Origin: Drechslerella dactyloides
Taxonomy: Eukaryota > Ascomycota > Orbiliomycetes > Orbiliales > Orbiliaceae
Length of the DNA stretch: 64,000 nt
Reading direction: 5' to 3'
Assembly: GCA_020064725.1 (NCBI GenBank)
Contig: JAGTWJ010000003.1
Span: forward strand, 1 to 64,000
Shown here: in pieces, positions 9,701 to 24,000 of the stretch
Position numbering within the stretch: the stretch's first letter is position 1
How the letters are laid out: the number at the start of each line of letters is the position of its first letter
The notes under the pieces: generated by a model
The model's input: the letters and a program-made list of their open reading frames with translations, nothing else
The model's database searches: none
What the model was told of the DNA's origin: nothing
Position numbers and translations under genes: made by a program

Positions 9701-11116
9701 GTAGTGTTGGTTTAGCCCATTTTATATAATGTATATTATAGTTTAATTAATCTCTCCTACTAAATCAGTTGGGTGAAAATATATGATTTAGACTATACTA
9801 ATAATATACTAATGGAGAAAACAAATAAATAAGAATATATTTCTAAAAACAGAAATAATAACTATTTAAATAATCATCTATTTAATATGGGTTATAAAAG
9901 ATAGCAAAAATCTAAATTATTAAACAATATTTCTTTTATTTACTAAAGATCAATTAGTTAGAATCAATATAAAAGACAAAATATCTAAAAAATAGAAATA
10001 TAGGTTACCAAATAATACAGACTACAGAAAATCCAGTAATATAAAATTAACACACCATCTTTACTAAATAAATATTTCTACAATCCATTACTAAAATTTT
10101 TAATACCTCACTAGTTATAAAATAGATAAGTTTGTTAACACCCTAATAAAAAACAAGTATAGTTACTACACAATAGTTGTTAGTAGCCCCAATTGTCACT
10201 ACTAAATATAAATATTTAATTTTATTTTATATTTATAAAAAATAATATGCTTATTAAACTATAATTATATAGTGGTTTCTAATTTTATAATTACCAAGCT
10301 TATATAAGCAAATACTACCCAAATACTTCTTAGACATTTATATGTATAATATATATATCAGAACAATAAAACAGTATCTATAAATCTACTTAATACTATA
10401 CTACAAGAGAGATTTTGGTACATCAATAACTAAATGTGTGAATTTTGTTAATAAAAATGATGAGCCACATCTATTAAAATAATTTAAAATTATAGTTTCC
10501 CAATTAATAAAAATAAACAATATATATATATATAACTATATATTTTTTATTTATTTGAGCCCAGCAGCTTAACATCTCAATCACAAATCTCTTATCCATC
10601 CATATAGCTTAAACACCCATGTTAAATTTAGCACAACTAAAATAGTAATCTATAGTATATTTTAGCATTACATTCTCATACCATTTAAACACAAGTAGTA
10701 GAAACTAGAAAAAAATAAGAATATTACAACTAATACATAAATATAACAGCATATCATAATAGAAATTAAAAAAACAACCACATCAAAACAATATCTCAAT
10801 ATTTAACCCAAACACAAAAAATCAAGTAGCTTACAAAGTAGCAAATATAAAAAAAACACAACTATAAAAATAAAGATAAAAATAAAAACCTCAACCAGAA
10901 AATAAACCTCAAAAAAATATCAGAACTTTCCCTTCATTAAACCTGTATAGATTTGGCCCACAAAACCACCCTTAATCACAAAAGCACTCCATAAAACACT
11001 CACATAACCTACCCAACAACACACTTAATCAGAAATCTCAAGGGCTTCCAGCTAGAAATAATAAATCAAGCAATCTAAATACAATCCCATAATATTTAAC
11101 AAATAAATAATATTAT
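6738..11116. repeat. RIP-eroded repeat DNA, unclassified
   Basis: About 4.4 kb of AT-rich, stop-dense sequence. From ~6.9 to 7.87 kb it is strikingly poor in C; most of 7.88-11.1 kb is poor in G apart from a G-richer patch near 9.5 kb, as if RIP acted on opposite strands in adjacent blocks. Plus-strand remnants such as 8258-8482 (YNFWQLRTFIQANIILHQKT) hint at a former coding element, but I find no RT, integrase, DDE or LTR landmark. Confidence 0.5.
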
Positions 11117-11296
11117 AATTACACTTCAACCCAATTCCCAGACTAAACACACTTCACTCTAAAATCCCTAATTCTCAATCACTACTATATAAAATTTTTA
11201 ATAAAAGAAAATAAATATATACTAAATACAATAATAACTATTAAAATAGAATAAATAACAACAATAATAAATAAACTAACTATTAAAATACTATAA
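11117..11296 (-). repeat. LTR fragment, minus strand
   Basis: Matches the 3' end of the LTR family read on the minus strand (TACACTTCAACCCAATTCCC, then the ACTTCACTCTAAAATCCC block). It breaks off near 11296. LTR-like sequence resumes at about 11541-11612, separated by ~245 bases of unrelated DNA that may be a small insertion. The fragment is cut again by the LTR at 11613. Confidence 0.6.
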
Positions 11297-11540
11297 TTTT
11301 TAAATTTGTTATTGTGTATGTAGAAACAGCTATATACAAAAGACAACTATTACCAAATTATGGTTTTGCTAAAAAGAATAGCTAGTAAGCAAACTTAGTA
11401 AACTCACTATTTTTTAATTCCCCTCTCTCTCAAAACATACTCTAGATAATCAAGACATTATCATCATCCTCTAGAAAAGACCTACATATTTCTATAAAAG
11501 ATATACCACTACTAAACAACTACACATTTACAAAATTAAC
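11297..11540. other. Unidentified ~245-bp insert within an LTR fragment
   Basis: Interrupts the minus-strand LTR between its TATAATTTT block and its CCAATAATTTTTAAG block. It is less AT-rich than its surroundings and has no inverted ends or ORF that I can see. Confidence 0.35.
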
Positions 11541-11612
11541 CAATAATTTTTAAGAAAGAAGTTATTAATCAAAATTAGAATAAACTAATTAAATATATAA
11601 TAATATTGTTAT

Positions 11613-12299
11613 TGTTATACTTTGGCCCAGGACTGGGTTGAATGCACTTTATTTTAAAGTTTTTAACTCTTAATTACTATTATATAGATTCTTAATAGTG
11701 GGAGATAAGTATATATTAAATATAATAATTATTATTAAAATAAAATATATAATAATAATAATAAATAAATTAGTTATTAAAATATTATGGTTTAGGTGTT
11801 GATTGATAATTCTTAAAAAAAAAGTTATTAGTCTTAAAATAAAATATACTAATTATATATATAATATTTTAATATATAAATTAATAAAGATATATTAATA
11901 TATTATCTAAATAATTTAATATTTATTTTGTTTAATATTTAGCTAAATGTTAAATATTTTGAGTATTGAATATTTATATAACTATAAATCATTATAATAG
12001 CTTTTATTTAGGGAGAAATATTATAATGATAATATTTTTATGTGGTGGTGTTTTTTTATATAATTTAAGATTTTATATAACTATATTGTTTATATAGTCT
12101 TGTTACCCATATAATAAGATATACTATATAGATTAATAGTCTATATAAAGTAAATCTATATAGTTATATAATTTATATAGAAATCTATTCCATATAATAT
12201 ATAGATATATTATTACTTTGTATACTATATAGACTAAATGTTTGTATAGAAATCTAATCTATATAAGATATTTAGATGTTGTATTATTATTCTATAATA
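11613..12299 (-). repeat. 3' LTR of a minus-strand gypsy element
   Basis: 687 bp. The outer edge TGTTATACTTTGGCCCAGG is well preserved; the inner edge (TATTATTCTATAATA) is RIP-mutated. Bases just to the right are the complement of the polypurine tract seen before the other 3' LTRs. Its middle (around 11940-11990) is the variant also found in the LTR at 52774-55328. Confidence 0.8.
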
Positions 12300-15200
12300 T
12301 TATTCTTTTTTTTTATAAGAATTAGTAGTATATTAATTTAAATATAGATGTAAATAATATAGAATAAAATAATATAGATTTTTTATATATAATATGATTA
12401 TATAATCTAAATAATATAATTTTTAATTAAAGAGTTTTTTTATTATGTTTTTTTCTTTTTTTATAATTAATTTTTTTTAATACAATCTTTTCTGTTAATA
12501 TATCTACTAATTGTTATAAGAAATTTTTTACTAATTATTATCTTGATTAAATATAAATTATTAAGAAATATTTAATAATTTCTATAGTAGTATATAAGTT
12601 TTATATATTTGGTTTATATATTTATAAAATAAATTTAAATATTAGTAAAAAGTATTTTGTTTGTATATATTAAGGGTATTATTATATTTTTTTTAATTTA
12701 AGTGGGTAGTTTTTTTTGTTTAGTTCTTATATTAATAATTTATTTGATTTATTTTAGTAGAATATGCTTTTAGGGTTATTAATTATAAATATAAAGAGTT
12801 GTAGAGGGCTAAATAAGATTAGTTTTAATTTTTCTAGGAATTATTATTGTTGGTTAAAAAGTTGGTAATTATTTAAATAAGAATAGCTTATTTTTATTAA
12901 AAATTGGATATTGTTTTTTTAAAAATAAAAGCTATCTTTAAAGAAAAAAAAATTTTAATTAAAAAACAAAAGAATTTTAAAAAAGAAGTTGGTATTTTTT
13001 TATCTAAGATTAGGGATTTAGAGTTATTTGATTTTAAGATTTTTTTAAATAATAATATTATAAATTTTAATATTTAATATAATATTTTTTTAATATATAT
13101 ATATTACTAAATATAATTAATATTAGTTTATACTATATTATATATATAATTTTAAGAATTATTCTATAAGGTTCTATTATATAAAAAGGGATAAGATAAA
13201 ATAAATTATTAAAAATATTTTGTTTTTTTGTTATTCTTATTCTTTTATCTTTTTTTAATATAATAATAATATATTTTAATTGTTTTAATTGTTAATAAAT
13301 ATTGGTTTTTAAGCTGGTTATACCATATTTTTATTTTAAAATTAAAATAAATACTGATATTTTAGATAAGATTATTTATTATTAAGATAGTATATATAAG
13401 ATTATAAATAAATTGGTTTATGTTTTAAAAAAAGATAAGTTTTATATATATATAAGTTTCTTATATTTAATGGTGGTTTTAATATTAAAAGATATAATTC
13501 TAAGATAAAATAGATTTTTTTGGTATGATTATTATTATAATTAATTTTTTATATTTTGATGTTTCTTTTTAGGTTTTTTTTGGGGTTGTTATGGTGGTGG
13601 GTTTTATCCTACTTAGCAAGTATCAAATCTATCAAAATATTGTTTGATAAGTTCTAATAAAATATTATTTTTTAATTATTATAAATCTTTTTTTAATAAA
13701 TAATTCTTTTATTTGATTAGAAATTTATTAACTAATATTTCTAGGTTTTTTCTATAATCTAAAATCCTTTTGATTTTATATTTATTGTAGTTGTCTTTTT
13801 TAATTTCTAGATTATTTATCTTTTTTCTAAGCTTATTTGGTATGGGTTTAAGCAGAGTAATATAGAATATTTTATGGATTTTTAAGTTTTTGGGGATATG
13901 GAGTTTAAAAAAGTGTTTGTTTAGTTTTTTAGTTATAGTATATAATTTAAGTTTTTAAAAATTAAATTTTTAATTAGGTTTTTTGATTTTAATATTTTTT
14001 ATAAATAGATATGTTTTATTTTTTTTTTTTAAAAAAAATACTTTCATTTTTTTTTTATTATAATAATAGGATATGATTTTAATTATAAAGTCTAAGTTAT
14101 TCTTCAAATATTTATATAGTTTGTTTATAAATTTAAAATATTTTTTAATACTAAATATTTTTTTTTTTATAAATAAAACTGGTTGTGTAGTTTGTGGGTT
14201 CCAGCTTTATAATATTTTATAAGGTATATAATTCATTACTAAATATTTTAATAAATTATATATAAATTCTATTATAAATAATAATTTTATTTAATTATTT
14301 TATATATAGTTAAAAAATAATCTAAAATAGATTTTAATTATTTAAATTGTTTATTTTGATGTTTTGTTAATTTAAGCTCTTTTTTTAGTTATTATATTAA
14401 ATTTAGTATCTAATAAATTTATAATATATTTTTAGTATTTATTATTAAAAAAAAGGTTTTTGTTATAAATGTGTTTTTTTTATAATTTATATTAACTAAA
14501 TATTTGTTTATTATAGATTATTAAAAGTTATTTTATTTTTTAAAAATTATTCCATAATTCTAAAATAATAGTTTTAATAAGTTTGTAAGTAATAATTAAG
14601 ATTTTATTATATATCTAATTTATTAAGAGGTTTTTTGAGTATAGTAATTTTTATATAAAATTATAAGTTATAATTTAGAATAATTTAATTAATATCTTAT
14701 TTAGTTATAAATATTTATATAGTATATATTTTGCTAATTTATTTTTTAAGTATAAATTATAAATTTTGATATAATTTTTAATTTATTTTCTTATTTCAAA
14801 CTAAAAGTACTATTATATAATAAGTTCTTATATTCTTGTAATTTCTAGATATCTATACATAAATATATTATAGTATAATTGTAAAATTTCTAGTTATATT
14901 TTTTTTTTTAAAATATAAAAGAGATTTTTAAAAAAAATATACTTATTTTTTATAAAAAAAAGGATAATAATCTTTTTAAGGTTTTATAATATTCTTTTTA
15001 TTATTATATTTTTCTAGTAATTTTTTTTAAATTAAGTGGTTATTTCTGGTTCTATTTTGTAAATAGTAATATTAAATTCTTTATTAATAATAATAATATT
15101 TTTTTATTATTCTAAAATTACTTTTTTATCTATAAAAATATTTTAAATAGTTTTATAATTTATAGATAAATTCTTTATTTCTTATAAATATATAAAATAG

Positions 15201-18200
15201 CCATAAGTTCCTTATTATATATGGGGTACTTTATTTCTATAATATTCAATTTATATAATAAATAAATAACTGGGTGCTATTTTTAATTAAATTATTTCTA
15301 TAATAAACAAGTTTTTAAAGTTGTTATAGAAATATTAATGTTTATTTATATTAATAGTTCTAAGTTATAAAATTTAAAGATAAATATTGAAATAAATGTG
15401 TTTTTTAGTATTTAGAATATCTTAATTCTTTTTTTTATTATTTTAAAATAGATATTTTTTTTTGTTAGTTCTAAGAAAATAATTATTAAATAATTATATT
15501 TTTGAATAAATTGTTGATAATAGTTATATAATCCTAAAAAAACTTATATTTTTTTAAGTGTTTTTAATATTAATTAGTTTTATATAGTTTGTATTTTTTT
15601 TGGGTTTATTTTTATATTATAAGAAATAATAATAGTTTTTAGAAATTTGATTTTAATTATTTTGAATTTGGATTTCTTTAACTTAATCTTAAGTTTATAT
15701 TAATTTAAGATTTTAAAAATCTAATTAATATATTTTTAATATTTTAAAAAATTTTTATTATAAATAAAGATATTATTTAGATATATTATATATATATTAT
15801 TAATATATTTTTATAAAATATGGTTTATAAATATTTAAAAAATTATAGGTGTATTAATTAATTTAAAAAATATAATTAGGTATTTAAATAATTTATATCT
15901 GGTTTTGAAAATAGTTTTTTATTCTTTTTTAAAATTAATTTTAATATTATAATATATATTGATAAAATCAAATTTTATATAAATAATAATATCTAATATT
16001 TTATTAAAAAATTTATTAATAAAAGATAAAGATCTTCTGTTTTTAATAATTATTGTGTTAAAAATTTAATAATTAATATAAATTCATAGTTTTTTAAAAT
16101 CCTTTTTTTTTACAAATAGAATAGAATATTTTATTGGTGAATTAAAAGATTGTATATATCTTATTCTAAGATTTTTTTTAATATATTTATAAAGTGTTAT
16201 TATTTCTTGGTTGGTGTATTTATATATTAATATAAATCTAAATTATATTCTTTTCTATAAAAATATCAAATATTTAAACAAGTTAATTTCAAATAAGATT
16301 TATTTTTCTAATATAAATTAAAAAATATTTCTTATTTTTTTAGATATCTATTTAAAGATTTTTATTGTTTTTGAAATTATATATAGGTTTTTAACCTAAA
16401 TTTATATTTTTTATAAAATATTTAGTTTATATTTATATCTATTTCAGATTTCTTTATTAAATAAGTAAATAATAAGTTATAAATATATTTTTTTATAAAT
16501 ATTTCTATTATTTAATAGTTTTTTAGTGATTTTTTGGTAGTTATAGTTGTTAAAAATAATTTCTTCTTTTTTTTAATTAATATTAGGGTTATATTTTATT
16601 AATTATGGGAATTTTAAGACTAGTGAAATATTTTTTAAAAGGTCTAAAATATTAATAATATATTTTTCTAAATATCCATTAATAAATAATTTAAATATAG
16701 TTTCTTGGGTAACTTATCCCAAGATTTAATATAAAAAAACAGTTATTTAATAAATATTAGATTTTTATTATATTTTAAATTAATATTTTTATATTGTTGT
16801 AGTAAAAATATAATTTTCTTTAACTTTACTATTAATTAAAATTTTTATAGATTTTCTAAATATAAATAAAATAAAGATAAGTTTTCTATAAAGACTTAAA
16901 TCTCTTGTTTTAATATATTTTTATTAATTTTAAAACATATTTAGTTTTTTAATTTATAATTTAGATTATTAATTGCTTTTTACTATATTTCTATAAAATA
17001 TTATTTTATATATTTGTTTTTTTTTTATTAATTAATAAAATTATTTTTAAAATATTTCTAATAAAAATAATATTATTTTTTTTTTTATAGTATTGTTTGA
17101 TATATTATTTATAGATTTTAAATTTATTAAAATTATAAAAATATTTTAGATAGTAAATCTATCTTTTTCTTAGATAATAGTAGTTATAATAACGTATTCC
17201 ACAAGCGAGCGAACATCCCAAGCGAGCGAACACCCCCCCAGCCCACCAAAAACCTTTTTATTAATATATTAATAAATATTTATTATAAAATTATAGAAAA
17301 ATTACTTCTTTAAATAATAGTTTAAAATAATCTAATTAGTATTTTTTTTTATTTTTTAATATTAATATTAAATTAATAATAATTATTTTAAATATTGTTA
17401 AAAACAACACATTTTTTTATTGTTTGACTCTAAATATCTAAATAATTTACGAACGAAAATCTTTAAAAATTAAAAATCTAATAAATAATGATATAATCTA
17501 GGCCTGTTTAAAGCTACTATTTATAATAATAAAAATTAAGTTCTAGAAACTCTGCTAAAGTTGGCACAACACACTAACTATTTTTTTAAAATAATTATAC
17601 ATAAATATAATTAAAAAAATTAAAAAATAAATTTGAATTTAATATATTAAAACTTTTTTATTTTTATTTTTTTAATTTTTTTTATATATTATATAATTTA
17701 ATATCAATATTTTTAATTTTTATAATAAAATTTTATAAAAAATTGAATTTTTATTAAAAAAATTTAAAAAAAATTATAAAATAAAATATTAATTTACTTT
17801 AATTTAAAAAAAAATTTTAGGATTTTTTTTATTATATTTTTATATATAATTATAATAAAAAATAGCTAGTGTGTAGTCAGTGTGTTGTGCTAACTTTAGC
17901 AAAATCTATAAATCTTAATTTTTAATATAATAGATAGAGGTTTTGTACAGGCCTAGATTATATATTTATTTAATAGATTTCTTATTTTTAAAGATTTTTA
18001 TTTATATATAATAAAGATATTTACTGGCAAACACTTAAGATTATATGCTGTTTTTTAAAAATTTTAAATTAATTATTATTAATTTATTTTTATATTTAAA
18101 AAATGTAAAAAAATATAATGAATTGATTTTAATTTATATTAGTTGAAAGATATTTTTTTTATAATTTTTTAAGAGATATTAATTAGAATATTAATAAAAA

Positions 18201-19198
18201 GGTTTTGGTGGGGTGTTGGGGTGTTCGCTCACTTGGGGTGTTCGCTCGCTTGTGGAATACGTTATTATTTTTTTTATAAATTTAGAAATATTATATATAA
18301 TTTTTATAAAAGTATCTAGTCTTGGTTTTTAAAATTTTATTATAGTATTTTTAGTTAAAATAGTTTTTTAAATATTATTTTTATTTTTTAAATATTTTAA
18401 AGGTTAAAGTATAAATAATATAAAATATATATAATAATTCTTTAGGTTTATTATTAATAATATATTTTATTTTTTTAAAATTATTGTTTTTGTTTGTTAG
18501 TTTTTTATATATTTTTTTATAATTTTGATATATCTGTATAAGTTCCTTGATTTAAATTATAGTATATTTGTTGGTTTGTTGTGTTTTTAAAAATTTTTTT
18601 TATTTTTTTTGTTTGATATTGTTGTAGATATGTTTATAATATTTAGATTATATTTTAAAATATCTTATATAATAGATATATTTAAAAATACCAAAAGTTT
18701 TTTATAATAATTTTTCTTTGATATAATCTAGGTGTAGGAAGTAGTAATATTAATATATCTATTTGTTGTGGTAGTTGTTATAAAAATTGAAATATTTATA
18801 TCATTGTATATTAGTGTTGTTTTGTTAGTAAAGTTAATATTTCTATCTAGTATATAAAAAATATTTTATATTATTGAAGAATTGTTTTTTATTTTTAGGG
18901 TTGTATTATGGTAGGTTTTTATTGTTTTTAACCTATAATCAATATACTTTCTATTAATTAATAAAGGATTATCCATATTTTTAAGTTATATATTAGTAAG
19001 TAATTTTTTAATATAATTGATAAATATTTTGTTGTTTTTCTATAATATTTTATTATCTAATAATATCTATTTCTTTGACTTGTTTATAATTTTAATAGAT
19101 ATTAATTTCTAATATTCTATATATTATTTTTTCTTTAATTAAAATAATAAATCTGTATATTATATAACTTTACTATTTACATAATTAAGCATATTATT
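12300..19198 (-). pseudogene. Decayed gypsy chromovirus gag-pol, minus strand, interrupted by a MITE
   Basis: Reading leftward this is gag, protease, RT/RNase H, integrase with chromodomain and the ~1.3-kb 3' region, all heavily RIP-mutated. The end of pol (complement of the TTTAATAAATCTGATG motif) is near 13.6 kb. The MITE at 17192-18262 splits the protease/gag part. Just before 19199 the sequence stops in mid-gag and joins a 5' LTR lacking its last ~32 bases, so one deletion removed the LTR end and the first part of gag. No reading frame survives. Confidence 0.75.
17192..18262. mobile_element. Palindromic MITE, family A, copy 1
   Basis: 1071 bp flanked by TA (17190-17191, 18263-18264). The TIR is ACGTATTCCACAAGCGAGCG with both AAGCGAGCG boxes followed by AACA. 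The two halves are extended inverted copies: the GCTAAAGTTGGCACAACACA block of the left half (~17551-17571) recurs inverted near 17885-17900, as does the AACAACACA/TTTGACT block. There is no coding capacity, so it depends on a transposase in trans. It is almost identical to 37323-38388. Confidence 0.9.
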
Positions 19199-19800
19199 AG
19201 CACACTTCACTCTAAAATCCCTGACTCTTAGTCACTACTATATAGGATTCTTAATAATAAAAAATAAATATATATTAAATACAATAATAACTATTAAAAT
19301 AAAATATATAATAACAATAGTAAATAAGCTAACTATTAAAATATTATAATTTAAATATTAATTAATAATTCTTAAAAAAAAAGCCATTAATCTAAAATAA
19401 AATATACTAATTAAATATATAATATCTAATACATAAAATAATAAAAATATATTAATATATTATATTTAATATTTAATAATAAGCACTAATTAAGTCCTAC
19501 TTAGTATTTAATAATAAGTATTAATTAAATCCTACTTAATATTCAATAATAAGTACTAATCAAATCCTACTTAATACCATAAAAAAAATAATAGAAATTA
19601 GTCCCTCCATATAATAATACCTTAGATATAAATCCCAATTTTATATAAGTTTATCCTATATAAATATATATTCCATATAGAAACCTAATTTATAAGGTAT
19701 ATAAATACCATATTATTGTATACTTTATATAAGTTAAGTGCTGATAAGGGAATATAATCAGTACAGGATATTCAGGTGCTTAAGCTGTTATCCCATAACA
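19199..19800 (-). repeat. 5' LTR of the minus-strand gypsy element, truncated
   Basis: 602 bp ending ...AAGCTGTTATCCCATAACA at 19800. The inner ~32 bases (CGGCCCAGG block) are missing. It contains three copies of a ~35-bp tandem repeat (about 19461-19580) also present in the LTR at 20376; both belong to a variant with GCTCAGCACC near the start. Confidence 0.75.
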
Positions 19801-20375
19801 ATAATAAAATAAAAAAAAACTATATCTTTATTATAATAATATAAAAATATTAATTTAAAATATAATAAAAATTTAATATTTACTAAATTACTACTTTTTT
19901 ATACTAAATTTTAAGAAAAATTATTTAGAAAATAATTTTTAAATTATTTATTAATAAATATCTAAAAAAATATATTATTAATATCCTAGATTTTTTAAAA
20001 AACATTTTATTAGTTTTTAAATTCCCATAGCTAATAAAACACAACTTTAGTATTAATTGAAAAAAAAAAGAAATTATCTTTAATAACTATAATTATTAGA
20101 AAATTATTAAAATATAATTAATTAATAAAAATATTTTAAAAAAAACTTATTTAAAACTTATAATATATTTATTTAAAAAAAAAATTAAAAATAGATATAA
20201 ATACAAATTAAATATTTTGCAATAAATATAGATTTAAATTAAAAAATTATATATTATATCTAAAAAAAATAAATATTCTTATATAAATATTTAAAAAAAA
20301 AAAATATTTTTTAATTTATATTAAAAAAATAAATCTTATTAAAAATTAATTTATTTAAATATTTAATACTACTAT
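19801..20375 (+). pseudogene. Gypsy fragment: protease to early RT
   Basis: Matches the protease-to-RT segment of the other copies (compare 24140 onward and 31190 onward) and ends at an RT position where the next LTR is inserted. It is a stranded piece between two oppositely oriented LTRs. Confidence 0.65.
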
Positions 20376-21020
20376 TGTTATAGGATAACAGCTCAGCACC
20401 CGAATATCCTGTACCAACTGTATTCCCTTACCAGCATCCAACTTACATAAAGTGCACAATAATATGATATTTATATATCTTATAAATTAGGCTCTTATAT
20501 AAAATACACATTTATATAAGATAAGCCTACATAGAATCTGGACTTGTATCTAAGATACTATTATATAGAAAAGATAATCTTTATCATTTTTCTCCTAATA
20601 TATCACCATTAAGTACTAAGTAAAACTTAATCAATACTTATTATTAAATACTAAGTAGAACTTGATTAATACTTATTATTAAATATTAAATAAAATTTAA
20701 TTAATACTTATTATTAAATACTAAATATAATATAACAATATATCCTTAATACTTTATATATTAAATATTATATATTTAACTAGTATATTTTACCTTAAAA
20801 CTAATAGCTTTTTTCTTAAGAACCATTAATTAATACTTAAACTATAGTATTTCAATAACCAGCCTATTTATTATTATTATTATATACTTTATTCTAATAG
20901 TTACTATTTATACTTAATATATATTTATTTTCTATTATTAAGAACCTGTATAATAATAACTAAGAATCAGGGACTTTAAAGTAAAATATATTTAACCCAG
21001 CCCTAGATCAAAGTATAACA
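20376..21020 (+). repeat. 5' LTR, tandem-repeat variant
   Basis: 645 bp, TGTTATAGGATAACAGCTCA to AAGTATAACA. Contains a 35-bp tandem repeat of about three copies at ~20610-20728 (unit beginning TAAATACTAAGTAGAACTTG). The outer edge is well preserved and the inner edge partly mutated. Confidence 0.8.
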
Positions 21021-24000
21021 TTTTAACCAATCATTTTTAATAAGTAAGAAAAAATAATAAGTATATAACAATCCTTAATACAATTCACAAGTTCTCCTTA
21101 ATATATAAAAATAAAATAAAATTTTATAGTATAGAATTACAAAAATATTTTATAAATAGTTTATAAGAATATCAAAACAAATTAGTAATAGATATTGGAA
21201 TATAAGTCTTAAAAAAAAAAAATAATACTATATTAAAAGATAATATTAAGTAAAAATCAAAATAAAATTTTAAAATAGTATAATAGGAGACTATTATAAT
21301 ATACTAATAATATATACAAACAGTCTTAATAATAGTTAATAATATTAAAATAATTATATCAAGAAATTTTAAAAAAATAATAAAATATAAAAAAATTCTA
21401 GCTAGTATCTAAATAAATAATATTATTATTTAAAAATCTTTACTATTTGTTATATCTAAATTTATATAAATCAACAGATTAGAAACTTAAAAAATAGAAA
21501 ATCCAACTACCTCTATAATAATATCTAACAAGGTACTAAGAATAGGAAACCTAATTAAATATAAAGAATAATCTAAGAAATTTAATTAATTTCTTAATTA
21601 ATTTAATAATTACTTCTTTTTCTACCCCAAACAATTTTCTATAGAATAATATAAAATTTTTTTTATAAAGATATACTTTAAAAAAAATACCCTCAACATT
21701 TATCTATTATATAAATAAATATATAATAAAACCATAAAAAAAACTAAAAAGCAAAAATCCTAAAAAATTAAGAAAGTTTTTAATAATTTTCTAGAATTCA
21801 CTAAATATTTTAAATAAAAGTATAGATATAAAAATAAAATTAAAAAATTTTTTAAAAAATTTAATTAATTTAAATAAACTAGATTTATATAAATTTTTTT
21901 TTAATAGTTTGATTAATATATACTTCTTATTAAATATAACAATAAAACTCTATTCTACAAAATTAAAGAAAAATTTAAATTTAATTTAAAAATAAAAATC
22001 ATTAAATAAAAATTTATTAATAAAAATATAAACTATTATAATATATAAATTATAGTAATTAAATTTAATAATATACTTTACTATTTTTAGAAAAATATCT
22101 ATTAAAAAAAACTATAATATAATTTAAATAAATATAATTTTAATAAATATACTAAAAAATCTTAATAGAATTAAATTAAGATTAAAAAATCTTTTTAAAA
22201 ATTAAATAAAATATATAAATTAGAATTTATAAATCTTAATATAATATAATATTAAAAACTTAAAAAATCCAATATACCCCTTTATTACTAATACAATAAG
22301 AAAGAATATATTAAAAAAAATTATCTTAAAAATAAAGAAAAAAGGAATTTTTAGAAATATCTCTAATAAAAATAAAAATTTAGAATAATATAATAATTTT
22401 TATTTCTATAAAATTTTAAAATAATTATAAATAAAATTTAGAGATTTATATATTCTAGAATTAGACTTATCTAATATTAGGATATTATCTAAGAAATTAA
22501 TATAATTATTAAATAAAATTTTATATTATTTAAAGAAATAGAATTAGAAAAAAATAAACTTAATTAATTATAGAATAATTTAATATTAGGATCTTATTTA
22601 GTATATAAAAAAAGTTTAGATAAATATTTATAAAAAAAATATTAAAATAATAAAAAAATCTTTATAAAAATAATCTAAATATTATTTATTTTAATTATAC
22701 TTTTTAAATAATTTAGCTAATTATAATAAGAATTAATTCTTGGAAATCCTAAAATCTATTATAAAAAATATTATATAAAATAAAGATGGAAATTAGAAAT
22801 TATTAATAAAAATATTAAGAAAACTATTTTATAAATAATTTTTTTCTAATAATATATTTAATTATGTAAATAATAAAACTATATAATTTCTAAACTTATT
22901 ATTTTAATTAAAAAAAAATAATATATAAAATATTAAAAATTAATATCTGCCAAAACTATAGATAAACTAAAGAAATTAATATTATTAAATAATAAGATAT
23001 TTTAAAAAAATAATAAAATATTTATTGATTATATTAAAAAGCTATTTACTAATATATAATCTAAGAATATAGATAGTTTTTTACTAACTAATAAAAAGTA
23101 TATTGGTTATAAACTAAGAATAATAAAAACCTACTATAATATAATCCTAAAGATAAAAAATAATTTTTTAAAAATATAGAATATTTTTTATATATAGAAT
23201 AAAGATATTAGTTTTATTAATAGAATAGTATTAATATATAATTATATAAATATTTTAACCTTTATAATAACTATTATAATAAATAAGTATATTAATATTA
23301 TTACTTCCTATACTTAAACTATATTAAAGAAAAATTATTATAAAAAACTTTTAATATTTTTAAATATATTTATTATATTAGATACTTTAGAATATAATCT
23401 AAATACTATAAATATATTTATAATAATACCAAATAAAAAGAATAAAAAAAAATCCTAGAAATATAATAAATTAATAAATATATTATAGTTTAAATTAAAA
23501 AATTTATATAGATATATTAAAACTATAAAAAGATATATAAAGAATTAGTAAATAAAGATAATAATTTTAAAAAAATAAAATATATTATTAATAGTGAGTT
23601 TAGTGAATTACTATATATACTTTATACTATTTATACTTTAATCTTTAGAATATTTAAAAAATAAAAATAATATTTAAAAAACTATTTTAATTAAAAATAC
23701 TATAATAAGGATTTAAAAACTAAAATAAGATATTTTTACAAAAATTATATATAATATTTCTAAATTTATAAAGAAAAACAATACTATAATTATTTATATT
23801 TAATAAAAAAAAAAAAATCTACTATCTAAATTGTTTCTATAGTTTTAGTAAGTTTAAAACCTATAAATAATATATTAAATAATATTATAAACAAAAAAAC
23901 AAATATTATTTTTATTAAAAATACTTTAAAAATAACTTTACTAATTAATAAAAAGAAAATAAATATATAAAATAATACTTTATAAAAATATAATAAAAAA

